Source: Bryobacterales bacterium
GTDB taxonomy: Bacteria > Acidobacteriota > Terriglobia > Bryobacterales > Bryobacteraceae
DNA length: 8,090 nt
Reading direction: 5' to 3'
Assembly (NCBI GenBank): GCA_020853155.1
Contig: JADYZL010000248.1
Span: 1-8,090 of the forward strand
The notes under the pieces were generated by a model, which ran no database searches, was not told the origin of the DNA, and saw only the letters and a program-made list of their open reading frames with translations. This document shows, piece after piece, positions 1 through 5,400 of this stretch. The number at the start of each line of letters is the position of its first letter. Position 1 is the first letter of the stretch. The translations under genes and the position numbers were made by a program.

Positions 1-59
1 ATGCGCTGAATCCCCGGCAGCAGCGCCGCGGGAGTGAGGCTATCGTCTATTCGCATCAT
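1..59 (-). CDS. 5' end of an unidentified gene, cut by the window edge
   Basis: Just after the stop of the HTH-cupin regulator (2-base gap), the minus strand opens with ATG ATG and reads MMRIDDSLTPAALLPGIQR to the edge without a stop. The purine-rich tract AGGAAAGGAAAG inside the regulator's last codons lies about 11 bases before the first ATG and could be the ribosome binding site. The near-zero gap points to an operon with the regulator, so this gene may be its target. Only 19 codons are visible, too few for a family assignment. Single-domain HTH-cupin regulators often sit beside catabolic genes, which is context, not proof of function. It could also be a chance open frame. Confidence 0.5.
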   Translation of the reverse strand, partial: MMRIDDSLTPAALLPGIQR

Positions 60-61
60 CG

Positions 62-640
62 CTAAAACCGCTTTCCTTTCCTCATGTGAAAAATGACGAT
101 CTCGCAATCGGCGAGGGCTTCGTAGGTATGTTCCAAAATGGCGTCGAACTGGATAGCGCGGCCGGCCGCGAGGTCATGCACTTCGTGCGGGAGCCGGATG
201 CGCAAGCGGCCCCGCAGCACCCAGCAAATCTCGTAATCGTCGCCGTGAATCTCCGGGCGCGAGAGGGTGCTGCCCTTCTTCGCACGGCCATACAGGCACA
301 ACGCGTTCCCGTAGCGCACTTCGCGGAACTCGAATCCGCCGGACTTGTGGCGGGTTTCACCCGCGTGGTGCGCGCCCCGGCTCTCGGCCAATGCAAGCAA
401 ATCCGCCGCGTTCATCCCGAACACGCGGCTCAACTTGAAGAGGGTCTCGATCTCCGCCACGCTCTGGTTGCGCTCCAGCCGCGAAAGCACCGGAACGGAA
501 ACCCCCGAACGCATCGAAACATCGCCCAGCGTGAGCCCTTCGCGCTTCCGCAACTCCCGAACCACGCTGAAATCGAACATGGGGCCATCCGGCGCGGAAT
601 CCGCCGGGGCAGACATCGATAAGGCGGCGCGGTTCGGCAT
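62..640 (-). CDS. XRE-family HTH regulator with C-terminal cupin domain
   Basis: Predicted cytosolic one-component transcription regulator of 192 aa. An N-terminal lambda-repressor-like helix-turn-helix (about residues 24-80, including LRKREGLTLGDVSMRSGVS and the recognition part VPVLSRLERNQS) is followed by a small-molecule-binding cupin (about residues 125-185, with EIHGDDYEICWVLRGRLRI and the ending LEHTYEALADCEIVIFHMRKGKRF split around the barrel). The layout is that of the HTH_3 plus Cupin_2 regulators that sense a metabolite and control a neighbouring operon. I chose ATG at 640: an upstream TTG (673) and GTG (670) in the same frame lie inside the promoter dyad and upstream of the predicted transcript start. 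Internal ATGs at 616 and 580 remain possible; 580 starts right at the HTH. No Shine-Dalgarno decides the choice. It likely represses itself through the dyad at 644-692 and may control the gene that starts at 59. The ligand is unknown. Confidence 0.88.
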   Translation of the reverse strand: MPNRAALSMSAPADSAPDGPMFDFSVVRELRKREGLTLGDVSMRSGVSVPVLSRLERNQSVAEIETLFKLSRVFGMNAADLLALAESRGAHHAGETRHKSGGFEFREVRYGNALCLYGRAKKGSTLSRPEIHGDDYEICWVLRGRLRIRLPHEVHDLAAGRAIQFDAILEHTYEALADCEIVIFHMRKGKRF

Positions 641-643
641 TCG

Positions 644-692
644 ATTTGCTTTCACAGAAAAACATATCACCAAACTTACTGTGAACGCAAAT
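644..692 (-). promoter_or_regulatory. Large inverted repeat (probable operator) over the HTH-cupin promoter
   Basis: Arms 644-657 (ATTTGCTTTCACAG) and 679-692 (CTGTGAACGCAAAT) are inverted complements in 13 of 14 positions, separated by 21 bases and centred at 668. A candidate promoter is embedded: -35 TTGCGT (complement of 685-690), an 18-base spacer, and -10 TATGTT (complement of 661-666). The arms therefore cover the -35 box and the predicted +1 region. Arm centres are 35 bases apart, a little over three helical turns, which fits a repressor binding both sites on one DNA face. Autoregulation by the adjacent HTH protein is the natural inference. The repeat could instead act as an RNA hairpin if transcription begins upstream of 692. 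Confidence 0.6.
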
Positions 693-717
693 TTGATAAG
701 TCTTTTGTGCGCGAGCG

Positions 718-757
718 AAAAACGAGGGCGCCGCTCCTCCGCGGAAGCGGCGCCCTC
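718..757 (-). terminator. Intrinsic terminator of the sigma/anti-sigma/ybjQ operon
   Basis: A perfect 12-bp GC-rich stem (724-735 paired with 746-757, GAGGGCGCCGCT and its complement) with a 10-base loop is followed on the minus strand by GTTTTT (A-run at 718-722). It lies about 50 bases after the ybjQ stop and before the HTH-cupin promoter, so it separates the two transcription units. Confidence 0.85.
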
Positions 758-804
758 TAGCCTTACTCGAAACTCGTCATCCCGGGCAGCGCCGGTTCGT
801 TCCG

Positions 805-1146
805 CTAGACTCCCGCTTGCTCCGCCGGATCGTCCTCAAGCACCACCGCCGTGCCGTAGACCATGATTTCCGCGAGGCCGCTGCCGATTTCCGCCGTCGT
901 GACGCGGAGGCCGATCACGGCGTTCGCTCCCAGGCTTTGGGCCTCTTCCACCATGCGGTCGAGCGCATGTTCGCGGCTCTCGGCCATGAGCTTCGTATAC
1001 TCGTGAACTTCGCCGCCCACCAGATTGCGGAACGCGGCGAGAAGGTCCTTCCCCGCATGGCTGGCGCGCACCGTATTGCCCCGCACCAGCCCGAGCGTCC
1101 GCTTCACCCGCCTGCCGGCGACCTCAGATACTGTAACGACGATCAT
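805..1146 (-). CDS. YbjQ/UPF0145-family protein
   Basis: Small cytosolic protein of 113 aa, full length for the YbjQ_1 (DUF74) family, whose members form ring-shaped oligomers and are sometimes labelled heavy-metal-binding; the biochemical role is not established. Family signatures are clear: LGLVRGNTVRAS (18-29), NLVGGEVHEYTKL (41-53), ESREHAL (57-62 region), LGANAVIGLR (72-81) and AEIMVYGTAVVL (92-103). The ATG overlaps the stop of the anti-sigma-like gene by 4 bases (ATGA), so translation is probably coupled. It is the last gene of a sigma-factor operon, an unusual place for this family and a hint of a role in the envelope or stress response controlled there. The family assignment is firm; the function is not. 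Confidence 0.93.
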   Translation of the reverse strand: MIVVTVSEVAGRRVKRTLGLVRGNTVRASHAGKDLLAAFRNLVGGEVHEYTKLMAESREHALDRMVEEAQSLGANAVIGLRVTTAEIGSGLAEIMVYGTAVVLEDDPAEQAGV

Positions 1147-1586
1147 TTGCGGATCCTCCGGTAGCGGTCATGCGGCAGTTCCCGCCAGCGCTCGATGGCC
1201 ACCGAGACGAAGAGCGAAATCAGGCCAAATACGATGATGCCCACGATGGCTTCCATGGCGCTGGGCCATCTCAGATTCCGGACGAAGAGCAGCCCGAGGT
1301 AAGCGAGCCACAGCAGCAACCCGCCCCACAAGGCATAAAAGCCCACTCGCCGCGGCGCCGCCACGGCAAGCTGCCGCTCGATTTCCCGGATGCGCTCATC
1401 GGGAGGTTGGGGCATCGGAATCGCGCCCGTGAGCCGCTGCAATTGCCGCATCTCCTCGTAGGCCAGGCGGTAATCCGGTTGATCCTCGATCAGAAGGCGC
1501 ACCCGCTGGCTTTCCCCTTGGGTGAGTTCGCCATCGAGATACGCCGAAATCATGCGTTCCACATCTTCCGGGGTTTGCTTCGGCAT
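1143..1586 (-). CDS. Putative membrane anti-sigma factor without zinc motif
   Basis: Protein of 147 aa. Residues 5-55 (VERMISAYLDGELTQGESQR and the following helix) resemble the N-terminal anti-sigma domain that binds an ECF sigma factor. The HxxxCxxC zinc motif of classical ZAS proteins is absent: the expected place reads LLIEDQPDYRLAYEE and the protein has no cysteine. A proline-rich linker and a basic helix (about 57-80) precede two predicted membrane spans, about 82-102 (FYALWGGLLLWLAYLGLLFV) and 112-131 (EAIVGIIVFGLISLFVSVAI), and the C-terminus is very basic. The ATG shares one base with the sigma stop (TGATG), and GAGGGGG about 8 bases upstream is a strong ribosome binding site, which rules out the longer in-frame extension back to 1763. 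Function rests on position after the sigma gene plus weak domain resemblance; it could be another membrane protein. Confidence 0.8.
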   Translation of the reverse strand: MPKQTPEDVERMISAYLDGELTQGESQRVRLLIEDQPDYRLAYEEMRQLQRLTGAIPMPQPPDERIREIERQLAVAAPRRVGFYALWGGLLLWLAYLGLLFVRNLRWPSAMEAIVGIIVFGLISLFVSVAIERWRELPHDRYRRIRK

Positions 1587-2125
1587 CAGAGATACCCCCT
1601 CAATTCGTTGCGAAGCCGTTGGCGGGCCTCGTACAGCCGTGACGTCACCGTCGTGGCATTCGTGCCGGTGACTTCCGCGATTTCGGCGTAGCGCATGCCA
1701 TGCCAATCCCGTAGCAGAATCACTTCCCGAAGCGGATCCGGGAGTTGTCCAATTGCGGCCCAAAGCCTCTCGCGAAGCTCTGAGCTGGAGGCCAGATGTT
1801 CCGGATTGGGGGCGTGGCGGTCCTCGAGATTCGGGTTCTCTTCGGTCTCATTCCGCGTGCCGCGTTTCCGCAGTTGGTCAATCGCGAGGTTTCTGGCGAT
1901 CGCGTAGAGCCATGCCGCAATGGGCTTTGTTTCATCGCGGCGGGCCCAGTGCCGTTGAAGGCGAAGAAACGTTTCCTGGGTGATATCCATCGCATCTTCC
2001 CGGTCGCCCACCAGTTGCAGCGCATAATGGAAGAGCCGCAGGTGATATTCACGGAAAACGGCGGAAATCTCCGCGTTTGCTTCCGTCATGTTCCGGACGG
2101 GAGAGGATTCGATAGCAGTGATCAT
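1586..2125 (-). CDS. ECF-family RNA polymerase sigma factor
   Basis: Sigma factor of 179 aa, the usual ECF length, directing RNA polymerase to a specialised regulon. Region 2 spans about residues 20-90, with DAMDITQETFLRLQRHW (44-60) and the -10 recognition helix WLYAIARNLAIDQLRKR (72-88). A charged, low-complexity linker (89-115) follows. Region 4 spans about 116-177, with LPDPLREVILLRDWHGMRYAEIAE and the HTH NATTVTSRLYEARQRLR. The ATG at 2125 has GAGAAGG about 10 bases upstream; the next ATG (codon 13) has no ribosome binding site. It heads an operon with the anti-sigma-like gene and ybjQ and is divergent from the tsaC gene. Its activity is probably set by release from the membrane protein encoded next to it. 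The stimulus is unknown. Confidence 0.95.
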   Translation of the reverse strand: MITAIESSPVRNMTEANAEISAVFREYHLRLFHYALQLVGDREDAMDITQETFLRLQRHWARRDETKPIAAWLYAIARNLAIDQLRKRGTRNETEENPNLEDRHAPNPEHLASSSELRERLWAAIGQLPDPLREVILLRDWHGMRYAEIAEVTGTNATTVTSRLYEARQRLRNELRGYL

Positions 2126-2290
2126 TTCACGCCGCCCTTCTCAAAATACGCGATTGCGGGCAAAGTCTTTGAAAAAAAGGCGGACCGCGCCCTTGCGGCC
2201 TCCGCCGCGCGGGATTGGCGCGCTGCCTCTCCTCGCTCGCCCTTGATGCGCAAAGTCTTTAGCAAGTACAATTTGCAGGTTGGACTTATT
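2126..2290. promoter_or_regulatory. Divergent promoter region with two copies of GCAAAGTCTTT
   Basis: This 165-base gap separates the sigma gene (minus) from tsaC (plus). GCAAAGTCTTT occurs at 2160-2170 and 2250-2260, exactly 90 bases apart in the same orientation. With its next base the first copy is a perfect odd palindrome, CAAAGTCTTTG (2161-2171). The first copy lies 36-46 bases before the sigma start, over the expected -35 zone of a possible TATTTT -10 box (complement of 2143-2148). The second lies inside the spacer of the tsaC promoter. This is a plausible pair of operator sites; no binding protein is known. Confidence 0.4.
2243..2272 (+). promoter_or_regulatory. Candidate sigma70 promoter of tsaC
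   Basis: TTGATG (2243-2248), an 18-base spacer and TACAAT (2267-2272) match the -35/-10 consensus in four and five of six positions. The predicted start near 2279 leaves a leader of only about 12 bases before the GTG at 2291, so the transcript would be nearly leaderless. This also argues against the in-frame ATG at 2246 as the start codon. Confidence 0.5.
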
Positions 2291-2929
2291 GTGAATACGG
2301 ACCTCATTTCCATTGACCAGGAACATCCCGATGAGGATGCGCTTCTCACCGCCGCCGCCGCCATCCGCCGCGGGGAGGTGGTGGCCATCCCCACTGACGC
2401 CCTCTATACGCTGGTGGCGGACCCCTACAACCTCCACGCCATCGGCAAGGTATTTCTCGCCAAGGGCCGGGAGATTCACCGGTCCCTTCCCCTGCTCATC
2501 ACGGACACTTTCATGGCGGAGGACCTGGCCAAGGAGCTGAGCCACCGCTTCTACCAGCTTTCCCGTCACTTCTGGCCCGGCCCGCTAACGATTATTGTTC
2601 CCGCCGGGGAAAAAGTCCCGCTCAAAGTGACCGGCAACACGGGCCGCCTTGCCTTGCGGCAGGTGCGGACGCCGGTCGCGCGGAAGCTCGTTGAGATCCT
2701 GCAACAGCCGATCATCGCCACCAGCGCCAATATCTCCGGCCAGCCCACCTGCAAGAGTGGCATCGAGGTCTTCGGCACCATGGACGGACGCCTGAAGCTG
2801 GTGCTCGATGGCGGGGGCTGCGTGGGGGCCGGCAGCACGACCGTCGATATCACGGAGCCCTACTGGCGAGTGATCAAGGAAGGCGTGATCACCGAAAAGC
2901 AAATCGCCGACGTTCTGCACGTCGTTTAG
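2291..2929 (+). CDS. tsaC: L-threonylcarbamoyladenylate synthase (TsaC/Sua5/YrdC family)
   Basis: YrdC-fold enzyme of 212 aa. Family members make L-threonylcarbamoyl-AMP from threonine, bicarbonate and ATP, the first step of t6A synthesis at position 37 of ANN-decoding tRNAs; transfer to tRNA needs TsaD and partners not seen here. Conserved elements in order: GEVVAIPTDALYTLV (28-42), KGR at 58-60 with the basic/proline loop IHRSLPLLI, HFWPGPLTIIVPA (93-105), RLALRQVRTP (119-128), ATSANISG (143-150) and GAGSTTVDI (179-187). It ends after the YrdC domain, so it is the short TsaC/YciO type without the Sua5 C-terminal domain. Start: GTG at 2291 with weak AGGTTGGA upstream; ATG at 2246 would add 15 residues but has no ribosome binding site and overlaps the promoter. 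The open frame back to 1796 is only a shadow of the sigma gene. A YciO-like paralogue with a different role is the main alternative. Confidence 0.88.
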   Translation: MNTDLISIDQEHPDEDALLTAAAAIRRGEVVAIPTDALYTLVADPYNLHAIGKVFLAKGREIHRSLPLLITDTFMAEDLAKELSHRFYQLSRHFWPGPLTIIVPAGEKVPLKVTGNTGRLALRQVRTPVARKLVEILQQPIIATSANISGQPTCKSGIEVFGTMDGRLKLVLDGGGCVGAGSTTVDITEPYWRVIKEGVITEKQIADVLHVV

Positions 2930-2982
2930 CGCCACGGCCGGAGCCGCACCGCACAGCGCATTGCCCGCAAGCCGTGAGTTCG

Positions 2983-3921
2983 CTAACGCGCGCCGGTCAA
3001 TTGGATTCGCGCGAGGATCGGGTAATGGTCCGACGCCATGCGGGTGACATCATTCACCACCACCTCAATGCCATTCGCCGCGATGCCGGATGTAGCCAGG
3101 ATGTAATCGATGCGGCCGCGCGGCGGACGCTGCGGATGCGCTGCCGACGTGAGCCCGTCTCCGCGCCCGGCGAGCGTCCAGAGATCCTGAGCGCGGGCAA
3201 GAAGCGGGCGCAGGGATGCCGCGTCGGGCCGCGTATTCAAATCCCCCATCAGAATCGTGGGAATCCGCGAGGCCGCCACCGCTTTGGCGAGATCTTCCGT
3301 CTGCGGCACGCGGTCCGCCGCCACGACGGAGAGATGCGTCACCATCACGCGCACGACCCCGCCTGGGGTCACGACATCGGCGGAAAGCAATCCGCGCTGC
3401 TCATTCGCATCCGCGACGCGGGGGAGGTGCTCATTCCGGCAATCGCGCAATGGGAATCGGCTGAGGATGGCCGTGCCATACTCGCGCGGCCCGCCCGCCC
3501 CCGCTTCATCGGGCAGTTGCAGGTTCGGGCCGAAGCAGACGGACATCGCCAGCAGTTGCGCCAGCACCCGCGGCTGATCCACGCCGCCGCTGCGCACCCA
3601 GAACCGGTCCACCTCCTGCAAGCCGACGATGTCCGCTCGCGAGGTGCGGATCACGTCCGCGATCCGCTCCAGGTTCAGCCCGCAATCGGCCGCCGGGGCG
3701 CTGCCCGCCGGACGCGGAGCGCATTCATCGTTACCGGCGCCGTGGTGGATGTTGTACGTCATCACCCGAAGCTCGGCGGCGCGTTCGCCGGGGTCTGGCA
3801 CGCTCCGCGGCGTCTGTGCAGCCACTGCGCCGCTCAGCACGAAGATCCCGGCTGTAAGGATCGCAAGCCGCGAGTTTCCTGCCAGTGCAAATCGAAATTT
3901 CTCCATACGCCTATTCTGCAT
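2983..3921 (-). CDS. Secreted endonuclease/exonuclease/phosphatase-family protein
   Basis: Exported metal-dependent phosphodiesterase or phosphatase of the DNase I-like EEP superfamily, 312 aa. A signal peptide covers about residues 1-35 (basic start, hydrophobic LAILTAGIFVLSG, cleavage near AVAA/Q). Superfamily motifs follow in order: MTYNIHHG (54-61, Asn57), DIVGLQEVDR (98-107, catalytic-type Glu103), EYGTAILSRFPL (147-158), THLSV (195-199), MGDLNTRP (225-232, Asp227 and Asn229), RIDYILA (270-276) and SDHYPIL (297-303, Asp298/His299 pair). All metal-binding and catalytic positions expected of an active enzyme are present. Start: ATG at 3921 has GAGAAAGG close upstream; ATG at 3906 is possible but would shorten the basic region. 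The long frame continuing to 4383 is antisense overlap with the next gene. The substrate (nucleic acid, phospholipid head group or sugar phosphate) cannot be read from the sequence. Confidence 0.93.
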   Translation of the reverse strand: MQNRRMEKFRFALAGNSRLAILTAGIFVLSGAVAAQTPRSVPDPGERAAELRVMTYNIHHGAGNDECAPRPAGSAPAADCGLNLERIADVIRTSRADIVGLQEVDRFWVRSGGVDQPRVLAQLLAMSVCFGPNLQLPDEAGAGGPREYGTAILSRFPLRDCRNEHLPRVADANEQRGLLSADVVTPGGVVRVMVTHLSVVAADRVPQTEDLAKAVAASRIPTILMGDLNTRPDAASLRPLLARAQDLWTLAGRGDGLTSAAHPQRPPRGRIDYILATSGIAANGIEVVVNDVTRMASDHYPILARIQLTGAR

Positions 3922-3945
3922 GAAGCCTTTCTCGATCCGTTGAGG

Positions 3946-3970
3946 AAAAGCGCCGTCCGTCGCGTGGCGC
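3946..3970 (-). terminator. Weak intrinsic terminator after the DUF1634 gene
   Basis: On the minus strand GCGCC (3966-3970) can pair with GGCGC (3950-3954), extended by one G-U pair, followed by TTTT. The stem is only 5-6 bp with an 11-base loop, so it may end the TauE/DUF1634 transcript only in part, letting the downstream EEP gene be read through. Confidence 0.35.
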
Positions 3971-3986
3971 CGCCCTAGGATTCCGG

Positions 3987-4358
3987 CTACCCCATCGAGA
4001 GGCTGAAGAGCAGAATCGCCAGCACCGTGGCGCTGATCGCCGTGAAGATCCAATCCCGCTCCCGGAGGAACCCGACGATCGACAACGCCACGCGGGAGAT
4101 CGGCGTCATCAGAAGGCACAGTACGCCGATCTGCGCGATGGACAAGCCTTCGTTCGCGCCGGCGATCCGCTGCGCGATTCCACCCAGCGTGGAATAGGGA
4201 AGCTCCTCGCCAAGGAACGTGCTGAAATCCATCCGGTCCGTTCCATGATGGCTCAGGAACATCACGCCGCCCACGACGCCGAGCGCCACCGCCACCGCAA
4301 CCCCGCTGCGCAAAGTCAGGCTGATGAGTTTTTCGAGTTGATGATCGTCCGCTGTCAT
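3987..4358 (-). CDS. DUF1634 membrane protein
   Basis: Small inner-membrane protein of 123 aa with three predicted spans, about residues 18-36 (SGVAVAVALGVVGGVMFLS), 73-97 (region of IGVLCLLMTPISRVALSIVG) and 103-121 (WIFTAISATVLAILLFSLS). A soluble loop between spans one and two holds DFSTFLGEELPYSTLGG. The short acidic start (TADDHQLEKLISLTLRSG), the LLMTPISRV motif and the pairing with a TauE/SafE permease are typical of the DUF1634 family. Its ATG overlaps the permease stop by 4 bases (ATGA), implying coupled translation and probably a shared complex. A role as accessory subunit of the exporter is inference; no enzymatic motif is visible. Confidence 0.88.
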   Translation of the reverse strand: MTADDHQLEKLISLTLRSGVAVAVALGVVGGVMFLSHHGTDRMDFSTFLGEELPYSTLGGIAQRIAGANEGLSIAQIGVLCLLMTPISRVALSIVGFLRERDWIFTAISATVLAILLFSLSMG

Positions 4359-5191
4359 AGCCTCCCCCGGAAGCCCTGCACAATCATCTCCACGGCAACC
4401 ACCGCCACAACGATGGCGAAGCCCCGCCGGAGCTGCTTCACCGGAAGCCGCGGGAGGAGGAACGCCCCCAGCGTGGAACCGCCCAGCACGCCCAACATTA
4501 CGGGAAACGCAAGCGCTGGGTGAATGTATCCGCGTCCAAAATAAATGGCCGCGCTCGCTACGCCCGTAACCCCGATCATGAAATTGCTGGTGGCCGTGGA
4601 GACTTTGAAGGGAACGCCCATCACGCGGTCAAGCGCGATCACCTTGAACGCGCCGGAGCCGATTCCCAGCAGGCCGGAGAGCACGCCCGCCCCATACATC
4701 ATCCCGAAACCCCACCCCGGATGCGATGCGGCATACGGGGTATCGCCCGCTTCGGAATGGTAGACGCCGCTCAACTTCAGCTTGCGCGCGAAGGGCGCCG
4801 GCTCCGGAGATTTTGTCCTCTCCCTTCGCGTGCCGCTCGCCTGCCAGGCCGAATAGAGAAGCACCCCGCCAAAGACGATCGCCAGCGTGGACGTGGGGAG
4901 AACACCCGCCAGCATCGCGCCGCAGATCGCGCCCACGGTGGTCGCCAGTTCCAGAAACATGCCGATGCGGATGTTGGTGAGCCCGTCCCGCACGTACGTC
5001 GCCGCCGCGCCGGAGGAGGTCGCAATCAGGCTGACCAGGCTCGCCCCGATGGCATAACGGATATCGACGCCCAGAAACAGCGAGAGCGCAGGCGTTACGA
5101 TCACACCCCCACCCAGCCCCGTCAGCGACCCCACCAGACCGGCAAGAACCGCGATCCCAAGAACGATGAACGTCAACTCAAATGCGGGCAC
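4355..5191 (-). CDS. TauE/SafE-family (DUF81) anion exporter
   Basis: Inner-membrane permease of 278 aa with about eight predicted spans in two related halves, the TauE/SafE architecture linked to export of sulfite, sulfoacetate or other small organic anions. The first half starts with GLVGSLTGLGGGVIVTPALS (18-37) and the second with GVLSGLLGIGSGAFKVIAL (169-187), the paired glycine-rich re-entrant motifs of the family. STATSNFMIGVTG (198-210) in the second half mirrors ASLVSLIATSSGAAA (50-64) in the first. A long hydrophilic loop (118-158, TRRERTKSPEPAPFARK onward) joins the halves. The start is GTG at 5191 with AAGAGAG about 6 bases upstream. It is followed directly by the DUF1634 gene. I cannot name the substrate, since no sulfur-metabolism gene lies nearby. 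The promoter should lie in 5192-5340, but no good match is visible. Confidence 0.93.
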   Translation of the reverse strand: MPAFELTFIVLGIAVLAGLVGSLTGLGGGVIVTPALSLFLGVDIRYAIGASLVSLIATSSGAAATYVRDGLTNIRIGMFLELATTVGAICGAMLAGVLPTSTLAIVFGGVLLYSAWQASGTRRERTKSPEPAPFARKLKLSGVYHSEAGDTPYAASHPGWGFGMMYGAGVLSGLLGIGSGAFKVIALDRVMGVPFKVSTATSNFMIGVTGVASAAIYFGRGYIHPALAFPVMLGVLGGSTLGAFLLPRLPVKQLRRGFAIVVAVVAVEMIVQGFRGRL

Positions 5192-5365
5192 GAAAGCTCT
5201 CTTGAAAACTCATGCTTGTAACGGAGATCCGGCAAGCGCCGGGCCTATTTCTGCGAGAGCCAGGAGGCGCGGCGCTGGCTCCGGCTCTGCGATTCAGATT
5301 ATCCAACTGAGGCCCCCCGCCGCCAGCGACAATCAATATTCAGCCGCAGAGCGGAAGATCGCGCC
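5192..5365. other. Non-coding part of the divergent gap, with two small hairpins
   Basis: The gap between the TauE/SafE and nitrilase genes spans 5192-5563 and holds no credible gene. This left part contains a short hairpin, CCGGC/GCCGG (5229-5233 with 5238-5242), and a 7-bp stem, GAGCCAG/CTGGCTC (5257-5263 with 5275-5281, 11-base loop). Neither has a T-run, so they do not look like terminators. The minus-strand promoter of the permease operon is expected here but I find no convincing -35/-10 pair. Confidence 0.4.
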
Positions 5366-5394
5366 TTGACAGCGGAGTTCCGCGGGCATATTCT
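5366..5394 (+). promoter_or_regulatory. Near-consensus sigma70 promoter of the nitrilase gene
   Basis: TTGACA (5366-5371, perfect -35), a 17-base spacer and TATTCT (5389-5394, five of six) form the best promoter in the window. The expected transcript start is near 5400-5402, leaving a leader of about 160 nt before the ATG at 5564. Confidence 0.7.
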
Positions 5395-5400
5395 GCCCTC

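Noticed and set aside
1587..1763. Longer version of the anti-sigma-like protein starting at 1763
   Set aside because: It lies inside the sigma region 4 coding sequence in another frame; the TGATG junction with a strong GAGGGGG site marks 1586.
1796..2290. Open frame extending the tsaC gene upstream by 165 codons
   Set aside because: It is antisense to the well-supported sigma factor gene, has no YrdC-family similarity, and crosses the predicted tsaC promoter.
2930..2982. Possible bidirectional terminator between tsaC and the EEP gene
   Set aside because: Only a 4-bp CGGC/GCCG stem is visible and there is no T-run on either strand.
2974..3978. 334-codon plus-strand open frame opposite the EEP gene
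   Set aside because: It is the antisense shadow of a GC-rich gene: His/Arg-rich, no recognisable domain, while the minus strand carries all superfamily motifs.
3922..4383. Open frame extending the EEP-family gene upstream to 4383
   Set aside because: It overlaps the DUF1634 gene in another frame; the signal peptide and ribosome binding site mark 3921 as the start.
5257..5273. GAGCCAGGAGGCGCGGC resembles the B12 box of cobalamin riboswitches
   Set aside because: The rest of the riboswitch core (the AGGGAA, CCGCAACTGT-type elements) is missing in the bases before it, which are largely permease coding sequence; the downstream gene has no cobalamin link. The match is partly explained by a simple 7-bp hairpin.
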